From NCBI RefSeq assembly GCF_039548895.1, contig NZ_JBCLVG010000002.1: DNA of 64,000 nucleotides, one strand, 5' to 3'. A program made the position numbers and the translations under genes. Source of the DNA: Orlajensenia stereocauli (GTDB lineage Bacteria; Actinomycetota; Actinomycetes; Actinomycetales; Microbacteriaceae). Of this stretch, positions 1 through 7,959 are shown in pieces. The first letter of the stretch is position 1. Each line of letters begins with the position of its first letter. The notes below the pieces were generated by a model that made no database searches, had not been told where the DNA came from, and worked only from the letters and a program-made list of their open reading frames with translations.

Positions 1-188
1 ACGTAGGCGACGTAGAGCCTGTCGACGCCGCGCAGCGCGTCGGACCAGAGCTCCGGGCGCTCCCAGTCGAAGGCGGGGCTGGTCTCGCGGGCGAGTCGGC
101 GCACCGTGTAACCGTCGGCCTCGAGCAGGGCGGCGACGCGACGCCCGGTCTTGCCGGTGGAGCCGATGACAGCGAATGTGGTGGACAT
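1..188 (-). CDS. NmrA/NAD(P)-binding family oxidoreductase, 3' part cut off by window edge
   Basis: Only the N-terminal 62 or so residues lie in the window; the gene runs off the left edge. The protein begins MSTTFAVIGSTGKTGRRVAA, where GSTGKTG is the glycine-rich NAD(P)-binding loop of NmrA-like atypical short-chain dehydrogenases. The ATG at 188 has a GAAGGGA ribosome site upstream. It is divergent from an AraC-type regulator, and the 135-nt gap holds a perfect 10-bp inverted repeat, so the regulator may control it. The substrate cannot be inferred from this fragment. Confidence 0.8.
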   Translation of the reverse strand, partial: MSTTFAVIGSTGKTGRRVAALLEADGYTVRRLARETSPAFDWERPELWSDALRGVDRLYVAY

Positions 189-267
189 GGTGAATTCCCT
201 TCGTTGGTGATGCGTACACCCTCGCGCCGGACTGCGAGACGGACAATCGCCCTGCGCCGCTGTCTCT

Positions 268-309
268 ATGCCGATCATCCAGAATCTGGGACGTCCGGCT
301 GATCGGCAT
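268..309. promoter_or_regulatory. 10-bp perfect inverted repeat, candidate AraC operator
   Basis: ATGCCGATCA (268-277) and TGATCGGCAT (300-309) are exact reverse complements separated by 22 nt, so the arm centres are about three helical turns apart. The site lies between the NmrA-type gene and the AraC-type gene, ending 14 nt before the regulator's start. An autoregulatory or divergent operator is an inference. Confidence 0.6.
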
Positions 310-323
310 GCCACTCTGGACGC

Positions 324-1334
324 ATGGTCAATCCGCGCCCGCACAGGAGCCGCGGCATCCGTGGGGCACATGAAACCGCCGACGACCTCGCTGATGGTCT
401 CCACCTGCTGCGCTTCACCGGCGCGCTCTACTGCCGCGCCGAGCTTTCGGCACCCTGGGGCGTTGAATTCCCGGAGCTCGACGGCTACATGATGCTTCCG
501 GTCGTGCTCGCCGGCCGCTGTGTGCTCGAGATCGACGGCGAGCGGCACACGCTCGAAGCCGGGAGCGCTGCCCTGATCACGCGCGGGGTGACCCACCGAT
601 TGCTGAGCACGGCGGATGCCGCGAGCAGACCGCTCTTCGACATCCCCGTCGAGCGGGTCACCGAGACGTTCGAGCACATGCGAATCGACGGCGGCGGAGA
701 CCGCACCCAGATCGCCTACGCGGCGATGAAGGTCGACGCCCCGCTGGCCTCACGCCTGACCGACGAGTTGCCGGGCCTCATCCGTGTCGACGCCTGGGAC
801 GACGGCGAGGCAGGGGCTTTCCAATCGGTGCTGCGGATGCTGGCTCGCGAGGCCGAGGGAACCCAGCCCGGCGGCGAGGCCGTCATGACGAGCCTGGCCG
901 ACGTGCTAGTCATCCAGGTGCTGCGGTGGTGGCTGCGCACGACCGAACTCCCCGCGACGGGCTGGCTCACCGCCGTGCGGGACCCGCAGGTTGGACGTGC
1001 CCTCGGCCGCATGCACGCCCGGCCCGACCACGACTGGACCTTGGTCGAGCTCGCCCGGCAGGCGAACATGTCGCGCTCGGCCTTCGCCGAGAGGTTCGCG
1101 ACCCTCGTGGGCGAGCCTCCGATGCGCTACCTCGCCGGCTGGCGGCTGCAGCAGGCGCATACTGAGCTCGTGCGCACGGCCGATCCGATCGCGTCGATCT
1201 CGAGCAGGGTGGGCTACACCTCGGAGGCAGCGTTCAGTCGGGCGTTCAAGCGGCACTATTCGGCGACGCCGGGGGAGGTGCGGCGTTCGGGTGCGCTGGC
1301 CGGCGTCGAGCACGGCGGTAGGCTCCGAACGTGA
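324..1334 (+). CDS. AraC family transcriptional regulator with cupin ligand domain
   Basis: The 336-residue protein has an N-terminal cupin-type sensing domain (about residues 25-170, including APWGVEFPELDG and a gRCVLEIDGERHTLEAG strand pair) and a C-terminal AraC double helix-turn-helix (about 225-325). The second helix pair reads ASISSRVGYTSEAAFSRAFK, the classic AraC signature. The family usually activates a neighbouring oxidoreductase or efflux gene in response to a small molecule. The start at 324 has only a weak GGA upstream, and residues 1-25 are not family-like, so the true start may lie slightly downstream. The 3' end overlaps the next gene by 4 nt, implying translational coupling with the MarR gene. 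Confidence 0.88.
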   Translation: MVNPRPHRSRGIRGAHETADDLADGLHLLRFTGALYCRAELSAPWGVEFPELDGYMMLPVVLAGRCVLEIDGERHTLEAGSAALITRGVTHRLLSTADAASRPLFDIPVERVTETFEHMRIDGGGDRTQIAYAAMKVDAPLASRLTDELPGLIRVDAWDDGEAGAFQSVLRMLAREAEGTQPGGEAVMTSLADVLVIQVLRWWLRTTELPATGWLTAVRDPQVGRALGRMHARPDHDWTLVELARQANMSRSAFAERFATLVGEPPMRYLAGWRLQQAHTELVRTADPIASISSRVGYTSEAAFSRAFKRHYSATPGEVRRSGALAGVEHGGRLRT

Positions 1335-1822
1335 GTGAGCCCGACGACGAGGTCGACCTGATCATCGATGCGTGGTCCCGTCGACTGCCCGATGTCGACC
1401 TGACGCCGCTTGACGTCATGTCGCGGCTCCGGCGCGTGTCGAAGAAGCTCAGCGTGCTGCGAGCCGGCGCCTTCAGCGGCGCGGGCCTCGCCGCGTGGGA
1501 GTTCGACGTCCTCGCCGCATTGGGGCGAGCGGATGCTCCTCACGAGCTGAGCCCCGCCCAGTTGATCGAGGCGACCATGATCGGCAGCGCCGCAATGACC
1601 AACCGACTCGACAACCTGTCGCGACGTGGTCTGGTCGATCGGCGGCCGCATCCGCGGGACGGACGCAGCGTGCTCGTGCGGCTCACCGACGAGGGCGCTT
1701 CACGGGTCGACGACGCCATGCGCACGCTCGCCCAGCGCGAGGCCGAGGAGTTGAGCGGGCTCAGTCAGGAGGAGCAGGCGACGCTCGCTGCGTTGCTGCG
1801 GAAGATGGCGAAGCCGGAGTAG
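1331..1822 (+). CDS. MarR family transcriptional regulator
   Basis: This 163-residue winged-helix protein starts with a GTG inside a GTGA overlap with the AraC gene, so the two regulators are probably co-translated. The recognition helix region (MIGSAAMTNRLDNLSRRGLV) and the wing (DRRPHPRDGRSVLVRLTDEG) match MarR proteins, which bind DNA as dimers and are released by phenolics, drugs or oxidants. No cysteine suggests a thiol switch. No MarR-type palindrome stands out nearby, so its targets may include the divergent NmrA-type gene or lie elsewhere. Confidence 0.9.
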   Translation: MSEPDDEVDLIIDAWSRRLPDVDLTPLDVMSRLRRVSKKLSVLRAGAFSGAGLAAWEFDVLAALGRADAPHELSPAQLIEATMIGSAAMTNRLDNLSRRGLVDRRPHPRDGRSVLVRLTDEGASRVDDAMRTLAQREAEELSGLSQEEQATLAALLRKMAKPE

Positions 1823-1852
1823 GCGCTTGCGCGCCGTGGGTCGCCACGCCTG

Positions 1853-2284
1853 TCACCAGGGCGACGGGCGGTCGTTGTCCCTCGTGCTGTCGTCGGGGAG
1901 GTGCGGCAGTTCGGTGCCTCCGGCGCGGATGCACAGCCAGCGCAACTGCTCTGGCGAGTCGGGCAGGCAGCGCCAGGTGCGCCACACGCCTTGGCCGACG
2001 CGCACGACGGTACCCGGACCGACGTCGACGATCTCGTCGTCGATGCCCATCTGGCCGCGACCGGCGAGGAAGACGTAGGCCTCCTCGATGCGGGAGTGCG
2101 CGTGCCAGTACCCCGCCTCTTCACCGGGCTCGAAGGCGTTGGCCGTCATGCCGATGAACTGCATCGTGAGTTCGTGGTCGACGACCCGTCGGCCGTCGCG
2201 CGAGCTCTCGGGGCGGAATCCGCCGAAGTGCTGGCGCCAGTCGTCGAGGCTGCCGAGTTCCACGATGTCGTAGTTGTCGCTCAT
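1853..2284 (-). CDS. cupin domain protein
   Basis: This 143-residue protein is a single small beta-barrel cupin. The metal-site motif 1 is visible as GYWHAHSRIEEAYVFLAG (His, His, Glu), followed by the second cupin motif GPGTVVRVGQGVWRTWRCLP, in which the usual second-motif histidine is replaced by Trp/Arg, so metal binding may be altered. Such proteins are often isomerases, dioxygenases or sugar-binding proteins; the substrate is unknown. A TACGAT box sits exactly 6 nt before the ATG, predicting a leaderless transcript. The gene converges on the MarR gene with a 30-nt gap. Confidence 0.82.
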   Translation of the reverse strand: MSDNYDIVELGSLDDWRQHFGGFRPESSRDGRRVVDHELTMQFIGMTANAFEPGEEAGYWHAHSRIEEAYVFLAGRGQMGIDDEIVDVGPGTVVRVGQGVWRTWRCLPDSPEQLRWLCIRAGGTELPHLPDDSTRDNDRPSPW

Positions 2285-2296
2285 GGGTTCATCGTA
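2285..2296 (-). promoter_or_regulatory. leaderless -10 box (TACGAT-N6-ATG) of the cupin gene
   Basis: On the minus strand TACGAT (2291-2296) is followed by six bases and then the ATG at 2284, which places the expected transcription start on the start codon. No ribosome site is present, consistent with a leaderless mRNA. Confidence 0.55.
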
Positions 2297-2427
2297 TGGC
2301 GGGGCATCCGACGGATGCGGGCGATCGTCGTGATCGGGGCCACCTTCGGCGCGCGGGCCCCGGCTGCGACGTGAGCCGGTGCGCTGAAGGTGGGCCGGGG
2401 TGGTTGGGTGTGTCGCTTTCGTCGGCG

Positions 2428-3291
2428 CTACTCAACCAGCGGGGCGGGGGTGGTCGCGGCGACGACCGCCGCGTAGCGCGAGGCGAGCTGCGGGCTCTGG
2501 CCGTGGAACGCTGCGACGTCGGCGGTGAAGACCGACTCGAGCAGGGCATAGTCCTCGACGCCGGGTGCGATGACGACCTCTCCGAGGTCGATGCCGGCGA
2601 GCGTGGCCGTGACCACATCGTCAGCCGACATGCGGGGCAGCGCCGAGAGGTCCATGCCCTGCACCGTGTGGAACTCGGTGGCCACGACGCCCGGGCAGAC
2701 GACGTGCACCGTGACACCGGAACCGGATGCCGCGAGCTCGGCGCTCAGGCTCTGCGAGAGCGCCACAGTGTGGGCGAGCGTGCCTGTGTAGACGCTGCGG
2801 CCGCCCTGCGGAGCCGGCGCCTCGGCGGGGCCGGAGAAGGCGATCATGCCGGCGACGTTGACGATGGTGCCGGCGCCGCGAGCGATCATGCCCGTCACGG
2901 CTGCGCGGGTGAGAAGCGTCGGCGCGACGACCTTGACGTTGAGAAGCTCGAGAGCCTTCTCGGCCGGCAGGTCTGTCAACGGCATGTAGTGCGCGACGCC
3001 GGCGTTGTTGACGAGCAGGCTCACGGGGCGACTGGCGGCCACGTCAGCGACGGTGGTGATGCCCTCGATGGTCGAGAGGTCGGCCTCGATGACCTGCACC
3101 GCGACGTCCGGCAGCGAGGCGGCCAGCGCGTCGAGGCGGTCGCGGCGGCGTCCGACGATGATGAGGTCGTGGCCGAGCGCGGCGAGGCGCTCGGCGAAGG
3201 CGCGGCCGATGCCGGATGAGGCGCCCGTCACGAGGGCGAGGGGCGCGGCGGCGGTTGAGGGGGCGGGCGATGAAGCGGGTGCGGTTGTCAT
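2428..3291 (-). CDS. short-chain dehydrogenase/reductase with altered catalytic residues
   Basis: The 287-residue protein has a classical SDR fold: the TGASSGIG cofactor loop near residues 21-28, RRRDR after strand 2 (suggesting NADP), and the NNAG motif. The catalytic region reads NVAGMIAFSG and VYTGTLAHTVALS. The usual serine of strand 5 appears to be Gly, the Tyr is kept, and the YxxxK lysine position is Leu, so activity as a standard oxidoreductase is doubtful. The start at 3291 has a GGAAG ribosome site; a longer open frame upstream overlaps the divergent regulator and is unlikely. It is divergent from an XRE/MmyB-type regulator, a very common actinobacterial pairing in which the regulator controls the SDR. 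Confidence 0.87.
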   Translation of the reverse strand: MTTAPASSPAPSTAAAPLALVTGASSGIGRAFAERLAALGHDLIIVGRRRDRLDALAASLPDVAVQVIEADLSTIEGITTVADVAASRPVSLLVNNAGVAHYMPLTDLPAEKALELLNVKVVAPTLLTRAAVTGMIARGAGTIVNVAGMIAFSGPAEAPAPQGGRSVYTGTLAHTVALSQSLSAELAASGSGVTVHVVCPGVVATEFHTVQGMDLSALPRMSADDVVTATLAGIDLGEVVIAPGVEDYALLESVFTADVAAFHGQSPQLASRYAAVVAATTPAPLVE

Positions 3292-3340
3292 GCTTCCAGC
3301 ATCCGCGTGCCGGATGCCGATAGGCAGTCGTTCGGTTGTC

Positions 3341-3362
3341 GTAGGACTACCAGGGCTAGGAC
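3341..3362. promoter_or_regulatory. possible operator between SDR and XRE regulator
   Basis: The gap holds GTAGGACTAC (3341-3350; GTAG and CTAC are inverted arms) and a second TAGGAC at 3357-3362, 15 nt after the first TAGGAC. This is a reasonable binding site for the divergent XRE regulator, but the arms are short. Confidence 0.35.
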
Positions 3363-3392
3363 AAGCGCCGACCGGGCGCGCAGACTGGACGC

Positions 3393-4235
3393 ATGGACTG
3401 GGAATTCGGACGGATGCTGCGCCGCTGGCGTGATCGCGTGACGCCCGAGAGTGCCGGTGTTCCCGTCGGCGGTCGGCGGCGGGCCTCTGGTCTGCGTCGG
3501 GAGGAGCTCGCCGCACTCGCCGGAATCTCCACCGACTACCTGACGCGCCTCGAGCAGGGCCGGTCGACCTCGCCCTCGGCCCAGGTCGTCGAGGCTCTCG
3601 CCCGGGGGCTGCGGCTGTCGGATGCCGAGCGCGAACTGTTCTTCCAGCTGGCCGGCCACGCCGCTCCCGGGCTCGACATCGTTCCGACGCGCATTCCGCC
3701 GAGCGTGCAGCGACTGCTCGACCGGCTGGCGAACACGCCGGTCGCGGTCTACGACGCCAGCATGACGCTGATCGTGGCGAACGCTCCGTACGACGCGCTC
3801 ATGGGCGACACCTCGAAGCTGCGCGGCATCGAGAGGAATGCCGTGTGGCGCAACCTCGTCGGGCCGGGCAACCGCGCCGTGCAGACGCCTGAGGAGACGG
3901 CCGAGCTGGAGGCGCGAATGGTCAGCGACCTGCGGCTGACGGCGTCGCGGTATCCCGCCGATCGCGCGCTCGGTGGGCTCATCGGCGAGCTCAGCGCGCA
4001 GAGCGCTCGGTTCGTGGAGCTGTGGGAGCACGGCGAGCTCGAGAGGCCTCGCGAGCTGGCGCGGCGCAAGGTCATCGACCACCCGACCGTCGGCCACATC
4101 ACGCTCGACTGCGACACCCTTGTCGTCGCCGCGGACGACCTGCGGCTCATGGTCTACACAGCTGAGCCCGGCACTGCGGATGCCGAGAAGCTGGCGCTCG
4201 CGGTGGTCCTGGGGACGCAGGCGCTGGTGGAGTGA
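3393..4235 (+). CDS. XRE family regulator with MmyB-type C-terminal ligand domain
   Basis: The 280-residue protein has an N-terminal helix-turn-helix (about residues 25-85: SGLRREELAALAGISTDYLTRLEQGRS) followed by a PAS-like MmyB ligand domain (about 100-270, with TPVAVYDASMTLIVANAPYDALMGD). This family typically represses or activates one divergently transcribed oxidoreductase, here the SDR. The ATG at 3393 is preceded by CTGGACGC, the same start context as the AraC gene at 324; CAGACT lies 6 nt before the ATG and may be a degenerate leaderless -10 box. The ligand is unknown. Confidence 0.9.
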   Translation: MDWEFGRMLRRWRDRVTPESAGVPVGGRRRASGLRREELAALAGISTDYLTRLEQGRSTSPSAQVVEALARGLRLSDAERELFFQLAGHAAPGLDIVPTRIPPSVQRLLDRLANTPVAVYDASMTLIVANAPYDALMGDTSKLRGIERNAVWRNLVGPGNRAVQTPEETAELEARMVSDLRLTASRYPADRALGGLIGELSAQSARFVELWEHGELERPRELARRKVIDHPTVGHITLDCDTLVVAADDLRLMVYTAEPGTADAEKLALAVVLGTQALVE

Positions 4236-4263
4236 CTCGAGCGGGGCCGCGGCGGGTGTGTAG

Positions 4264-4304
4264 GCGCTTCGGCCGCGGACTTCGTCCGGGCCTCAGCGAG
4301 CGGG
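4264..4304. repeat. dispersed hairpin repeat, copy 1
   Basis: One 41-nt copy of the repeat described in the findings. Its core hairpin is CGGAC-TTC-GTCCG (4277-4289). Its AGCGAG end overlaps the end of the glycosidase-like gene and supplies that gene's stop codon (4293-4295, minus strand). Confidence 0.85.
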
Positions 4305-7300
4305 AAGCGGGCTGGCGGGTGTGCGCCGCCAGCGCAGCGCCAGCAGCGCTCCGATCACCAGGAGCAGGGCACCGAAGGCTGCGGCGTACCACGGCGTCGA
4401 CGCCGGGATCTCGAGGTAGACCGTCAGGCCGAGGATGCGCGAGAGGCCCCACGGCAGCAGCGCCATCTGGTCGTTCCAGATCGTGAGTGCCTGTTCGAGG
4501 CCGACCACCCCGAGGAAGCCGCCGAGCAGCACGAGTACGAGTCCGCTCGAGCCGAGCACGGCCCCCGTCGCCCGGCGCCCGCCGATCTGGCCCGCCAGCG
4601 ACCAGCCGACAGCCACCAGCACCCAGGCGAACAGCGCGAACGCCACCGTGATGTACAGCGTCCGGGCGAGCGGGTCGGTCCAGAAGCCGAACCAGTAGTA
4701 GCCGGGCCCGCGCACGGCGAGCACAGCAAGGAGCAGGATCACCCGCAATGCGATGGCGCCACCGGCGGCGGCGATGATCGGCCACGGCGACAGCTTCCTC
4801 ATCACGAGGGCGATGCCGGCGGCGAAGACGAGCCACGCCGCGAGGGTGAAGAGCAGGTGCGTCGGCGCGATGAACCATGTCAGGATGCCGCGGCTGACCA
4901 CGAGGAGCGCCGCGGGCACGACCACGAGCAACACCTTCGAGAGTCTCGACAACCCGGCCACGGCATCCGTCGCCCGCCAGGGTCGTGTTCCGACGAGCCA
5001 GAGCGCGCGTGCCGCAGTGGCGCCGGGCCAGCGGGAGAAGGGGGCGCGACCCGCGAGGATCCCGAGGGCGAGCCAGAGGCCGAGGAGCACCAGGACCACG
5101 CGCGCCAGCCAGGCCATCGGCAGGTCGAGGGTCGCGCGCTCCATGCCGATGCGCGCGGCCGTGAGGTTGTAGGCGGGGAGGTCGACGTCGCCCGCGTAGT
5201 TCGCCTCGTGCACGGCCGCGAAGCCCTGGAACGCGGTCTTCGCCTGCGCCCACTCGCTGTAGGCGGCATCCGACCCCGTATCGAGCCACTGCGCATGGCG
5301 CAGCACCATCGTGCGGTACGAGCCGAGGGTCTGGAACAGGTTCACCTGGTAGTCGAGGGTGTCGACGAAGTGCTCGCGCAGCGTGTCGTCGCGCCAGGTG
5401 CCGGCATCCGTCGCCGCGATGGCATCGCGCATGGACTTCGCCGTCTCGACCGCGGCGTCGCCCTCGGCGATGGCCTGCTCGAGTTCAGGCTTGCTCACGT
5501 GGTAGATCACGTCGAGCACCGCGCTGTCGCCCGTGAGGATGTCCCACTCGAAGATCCACATCATGGGCGGTGGCTCGAGACCCAGAGCTCGGACCCGCTG
5601 ATCGGCGAACGGCCCGATGTACAGCCCCTTGGTGACGGCCGCGCGCGATTCCGCCATGGCCGCGCCGATGGCCTCGACCGTCGCCGGGTCGTCGGAGAAC
5701 CACTGGCGGATCCAGTCGGCGGTGAGCTCGGCAGGGTCGGCGTCCGGATCGCGTGCGAGGCTCGCGGCGAGACGGGTGTTCAGCTCGTACAGCTGCCAGA
5801 AGCCCGCCTTCAGCTCGAGGGTCAGAGGGCCGGCGCGCCACGGCCCGCCGTCCTGCGTCCAGGTCCAGATGCCCTCGACGTTCGGATTCGCGGCGATGAA
5901 GTGCTCCAGCGCCTGCTGATAGAGCACGCCGAGGTCGTTGGGCAGTGCCCCATAAGCCTCGAATTCGCGTCGACTCTGGAACTCGATGATGCGGCGCTGC
6001 GACCCGGACTCCAGCGTCGTGTTCATCGGCAGGTAGCTGTAGAAGTCGCCGAGGGTGTGCTTCGTCGAGACGATCAGGGCGGGGGAGTCGATCCCGTCGA
6101 GCACCTGCGCGTACGACGCCGGATCGACGTGCATGTCGCCGACGGCGCCCACGCCGACACTCCACGATCGGAAGATGACCTCATGCCCGGATGCCTCCGC
6201 CTGGTCGCTGAACGTCGTGAGCATCGCGCGAACCGATGCTACCGACGTGACGGCGAGCTTGGAGTAGTAGTCCCAGCCCGGGAGGTCGTACACCTGCCCG
6301 GCCTCGCCGATGCGGATGAGCACACCGTCTACTGACGGCATGGCTGCGTAGAGCTCGTCCAGGCCGGCGCGGTAGACGTCCCAGAATGCCGGGTCCTCGG
6401 TGGCGAGGCCGCCGAAGGTGCGATCGAAATAGTTCTCGAGCGGGGTCGTGAGAGCCAGCATGTCGGTGCGGAAGTACACCTTCATGCCGAGGTCGTCGGC
6501 GTACTCGAGCATGGGCTCGAAAGCGGCGCGCATGGCGTCAGCGCGTGCGCGGTGCTGGTCGTCGGCGGCGTACACCTCGGTGCCGTCGCCGACGCCGTCG
6601 AAGGTGATGAACTCGATGAAGCCCGGCACGGCGATCGCGTTGTAGCCGAGCGCGACGGTGTGTCGCACGTACTCCTCGAACTCCGTCGTCGCGACGGCAA
6701 GAGCCGCTTCGTCGATGTAGGGAGCGTCGGCGAGCATCACGTCCTTGAAGGCGTTGGAGTTGTGGGAGTAGTCGGTGCCGGCAGTGTGGGCTTCGGCATC
6801 CGGCTCGATTCCGACAGCCCCGAGATCGACCATTCGGAACGGCAGCTTGGAGTCGACCGTGCGGCCGAGGTTCTCGGTGACGGGCCGCCCGGCGCGCACG
6901 GCGGTGGCCAGGTCGTAGACGCCCAGGACCGCACCGCCACGCGAGGCCGCCGAGATGCGGATGTCGGTGGGACTGCCCGAGACGGAGTAGCTCTCTCCGG
7001 ATGCGTCGACACTGTCGAAACTCACGGTGAGGGTCGCTGTTCCGGATGTCGCTCGGGCGTCGGCCACGGCGTCGCGCAGTTCGTCGACGGCGGTGGTCAC
7101 GCGCAGGTCGTCGGGGGCGTCGATGCCGGTGAATTCGGGTGGCAGCACGACGGCTGAGGCCGGTGCGACGCTGAGGTTCTCGACGGGGATGCCCACCGAG
7201 GGCTGGCTCTGCAGGCCGAGTGCGTCGGATACCTGGGAGGCGACGCCGGCGCCGAGGGCGAGGAGGGCGAGGGAGACGCCGATGAGCGTCAAACGTCGCC

Positions 7301-7316
7301 GCGATGCGAGTTTCAC
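4293..7316 (-). CDS. membrane-anchored glycoside hydrolase-like protein (GH67/GH20-like) with C-terminal 7-helix membrane domain
   Basis: This 1007-residue protein has an N-terminal signal/anchor helix (residues 8-30), an alpha/beta domain (about 45-165) resembling the non-catalytic N-domain of GH67 and GH20 enzymes (SGSPTDIRISAASRGGAVLGV), and a large probable TIM barrel (about 170-560) with acidic barrel-end motifs such as VDGVLIRIGEAG and EGIWTWTQDGGPW. A helical region (about 560-730) follows, then about seven membrane helices (about 735-1000). The catalytic part should face outside. The family call rests on remembered domain architecture; the substrate, perhaps a uronic acid- or hexosamine-containing glycan, is unknown. 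The GTG start at 7316 has TAATCT 6 nt upstream, indicating a leaderless transcript. The stop codon lies inside a dispersed repeat. Confidence 0.65.
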   Translation of the reverse strand: MKLASRRRLTLIGVSLALLALGAGVASQVSDALGLQSQPSVGIPVENLSVAPASAVVLPPEFTGIDAPDDLRVTTAVDELRDAVADARATSGTATLTVSFDSVDASGESYSVSGSPTDIRISAASRGGAVLGVYDLATAVRAGRPVTENLGRTVDSKLPFRMVDLGAVGIEPDAEAHTAGTDYSHNSNAFKDVMLADAPYIDEAALAVATTEFEEYVRHTVALGYNAIAVPGFIEFITFDGVGDGTEVYAADDQHRARADAMRAAFEPMLEYADDLGMKVYFRTDMLALTTPLENYFDRTFGGLATEDPAFWDVYRAGLDELYAAMPSVDGVLIRIGEAGQVYDLPGWDYYSKLAVTSVASVRAMLTTFSDQAEASGHEVIFRSWSVGVGAVGDMHVDPASYAQVLDGIDSPALIVSTKHTLGDFYSYLPMNTTLESGSQRRIIEFQSRREFEAYGALPNDLGVLYQQALEHFIAANPNVEGIWTWTQDGGPWRAGPLTLELKAGFWQLYELNTRLAASLARDPDADPAELTADWIRQWFSDDPATVEAIGAAMAESRAAVTKGLYIGPFADQRVRALGLEPPPMMWIFEWDILTGDSAVLDVIYHVSKPELEQAIAEGDAAVETAKSMRDAIAATDAGTWRDDTLREHFVDTLDYQVNLFQTLGSYRTMVLRHAQWLDTGSDAAYSEWAQAKTAFQGFAAVHEANYAGDVDLPAYNLTAARIGMERATLDLPMAWLARVVLVLLGLWLALGILAGRAPFSRWPGATAARALWLVGTRPWRATDAVAGLSRLSKVLLVVVPAALLVVSRGILTWFIAPTHLLFTLAAWLVFAAGIALVMRKLSPWPIIAAAGGAIALRVILLLAVLAVRGPGYYWFGFWTDPLARTLYITVAFALFAWVLVAVGWSLAGQIGGRRATGAVLGSSGLVLVLLGGFLGVVGLEQALTIWNDQMALLPWGLSRILGLTVYLEIPASTPWYAAAFGALLLVIGALLALRWRRTPASPLPAR

Positions 7317-7328
7317 TGCGTCAGATTA
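7317..7328 (-). promoter_or_regulatory. leaderless -10 box (TAATCT-N6-GTG)
   Basis: TAATCT on the minus strand (7323-7328) precedes the GTG at 7316 by six bases. No convincing -35 box is visible. It fixes the start of the 1007-residue protein. Confidence 0.6.
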
Positions 7329-7381
7329 GCCCGGATCGGATCGGTCGATTGACCGTCCGGGGGCGTTGGCCCCTGCACTGG

Positions 7382-7526
7382 GTGCGCTTCGGCCGCGGAC
7401 TTCGTCCGGGCCTCTGCGAGCGGGTGGTGGGTGCGCTTCGACCGCGGACGTCGTCCGGGCCTCTGCGAGCGGGTGGTGGGTGCGCTTCGGCCGCGGACTT
7501 CGTCCGCGCCCAGCGAGCGGGTGGGT
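7382..7526. repeat. three tandem 49-nt copies of the dispersed hairpin repeat
   Basis: Copies at 7382-7430, 7431-7479 and 7480-7526 have a 49-nt period. Each contains the hairpin CGGAC-NTC-GTCCG (loop TTC, GTC, TTC). Copy 3 is slightly shortened near its end. They fill the gap between the glycosidase-like gene's promoter and the stop codon of the next minus-strand gene. The units abut with no spacers, so this is not a CRISPR array. Confidence 0.9.
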
Positions 7527-7924
7527 CAGGTGGCCGCCGGCCGTTCGACCAGACGGCGCACACCGACGCGCGCGAGCATCAGCGTGATGATCAGGAGGGT
7601 GACGGGAAGGAAGCCGCCGAGGTACACGGCGTCGCCGAAGAGCAGGTCGGTGAGCCACAGGATGACGAACTTGCTGCCGGCGGCGACCACGAACAGCAGG
7701 GCCGCCGCGACAGCGCGCCCGGGCAGCGTCGTCGCAGCCCGAACGCGCGCCACGACCCGCGTCTTCAGTGCCACGACGACCTCGAGCGCGACCTTCAGCA
7801 GCACTGCCGTCAGCAGCGAGAGCAGGAACGACTCGGAGATCACCGCCGGGAAGAACTGGACGAAGAGGCCGAGGATGACCAGGTAGACGAGCACGTCGAC
7901 GAGATCGATGGGGCGGATGCGCAC
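7526..7924 (-). CDS. hypothetical four-helix membrane protein
   Basis: I do not recognise a named family for this 132-residue protein. It shows about four hydrophobic segments (roughly residues 8-32, 35-55, 70-100 and 103-122) with a charged KTRVVARVRA stretch between the second and third, and no signal peptidase site. The GTG start at 7924 is preceded by TAGGCT at a 6-nt spacing, a leaderless promoter. The stop codon lies at the end of the third tandem repeat copy. Its neighbour to the right, a secreted GH114 protein, ends 35 nt away on the same strand, so it could also receive read-through. Confidence 0.7.
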   Translation of the reverse strand: MRIRPIDLVDVLVYLVILGLFVQFFPAVISESFLLSLLTAVLLKVALEVVVALKTRVVARVRAATTLPGRAVAAALLFVVAAGSKFVILWLTDLLFGDAVYLGGFLPVTLLIITLMLARVGVRRLVERPAAT

Positions 7925-7936
7925 GGGTGCAGCCTA
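7925..7936 (-). promoter_or_regulatory. leaderless -10 box (TAGGCT-N6-GTG)
   Basis: TAGGCT on the minus strand (7931-7936) lies six bases before the GTG at 7924; it is one of five TAGGCT start boxes in this window. Confidence 0.55.
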
Positions 7937-7959
7937 CAAGCGGTGCCGCGCGAGCGCGT

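Noticed and set aside
4857..6335. A 492-codon open frame on the plus strand
   Set aside because: It is antisense to the glycosidase-like gene, with no family sequence and Arg/Val-rich composition.
7382..7526. Possible CRISPR array
   Set aside because: The three units are adjacent copies without variable spacers, and there are no cas genes.
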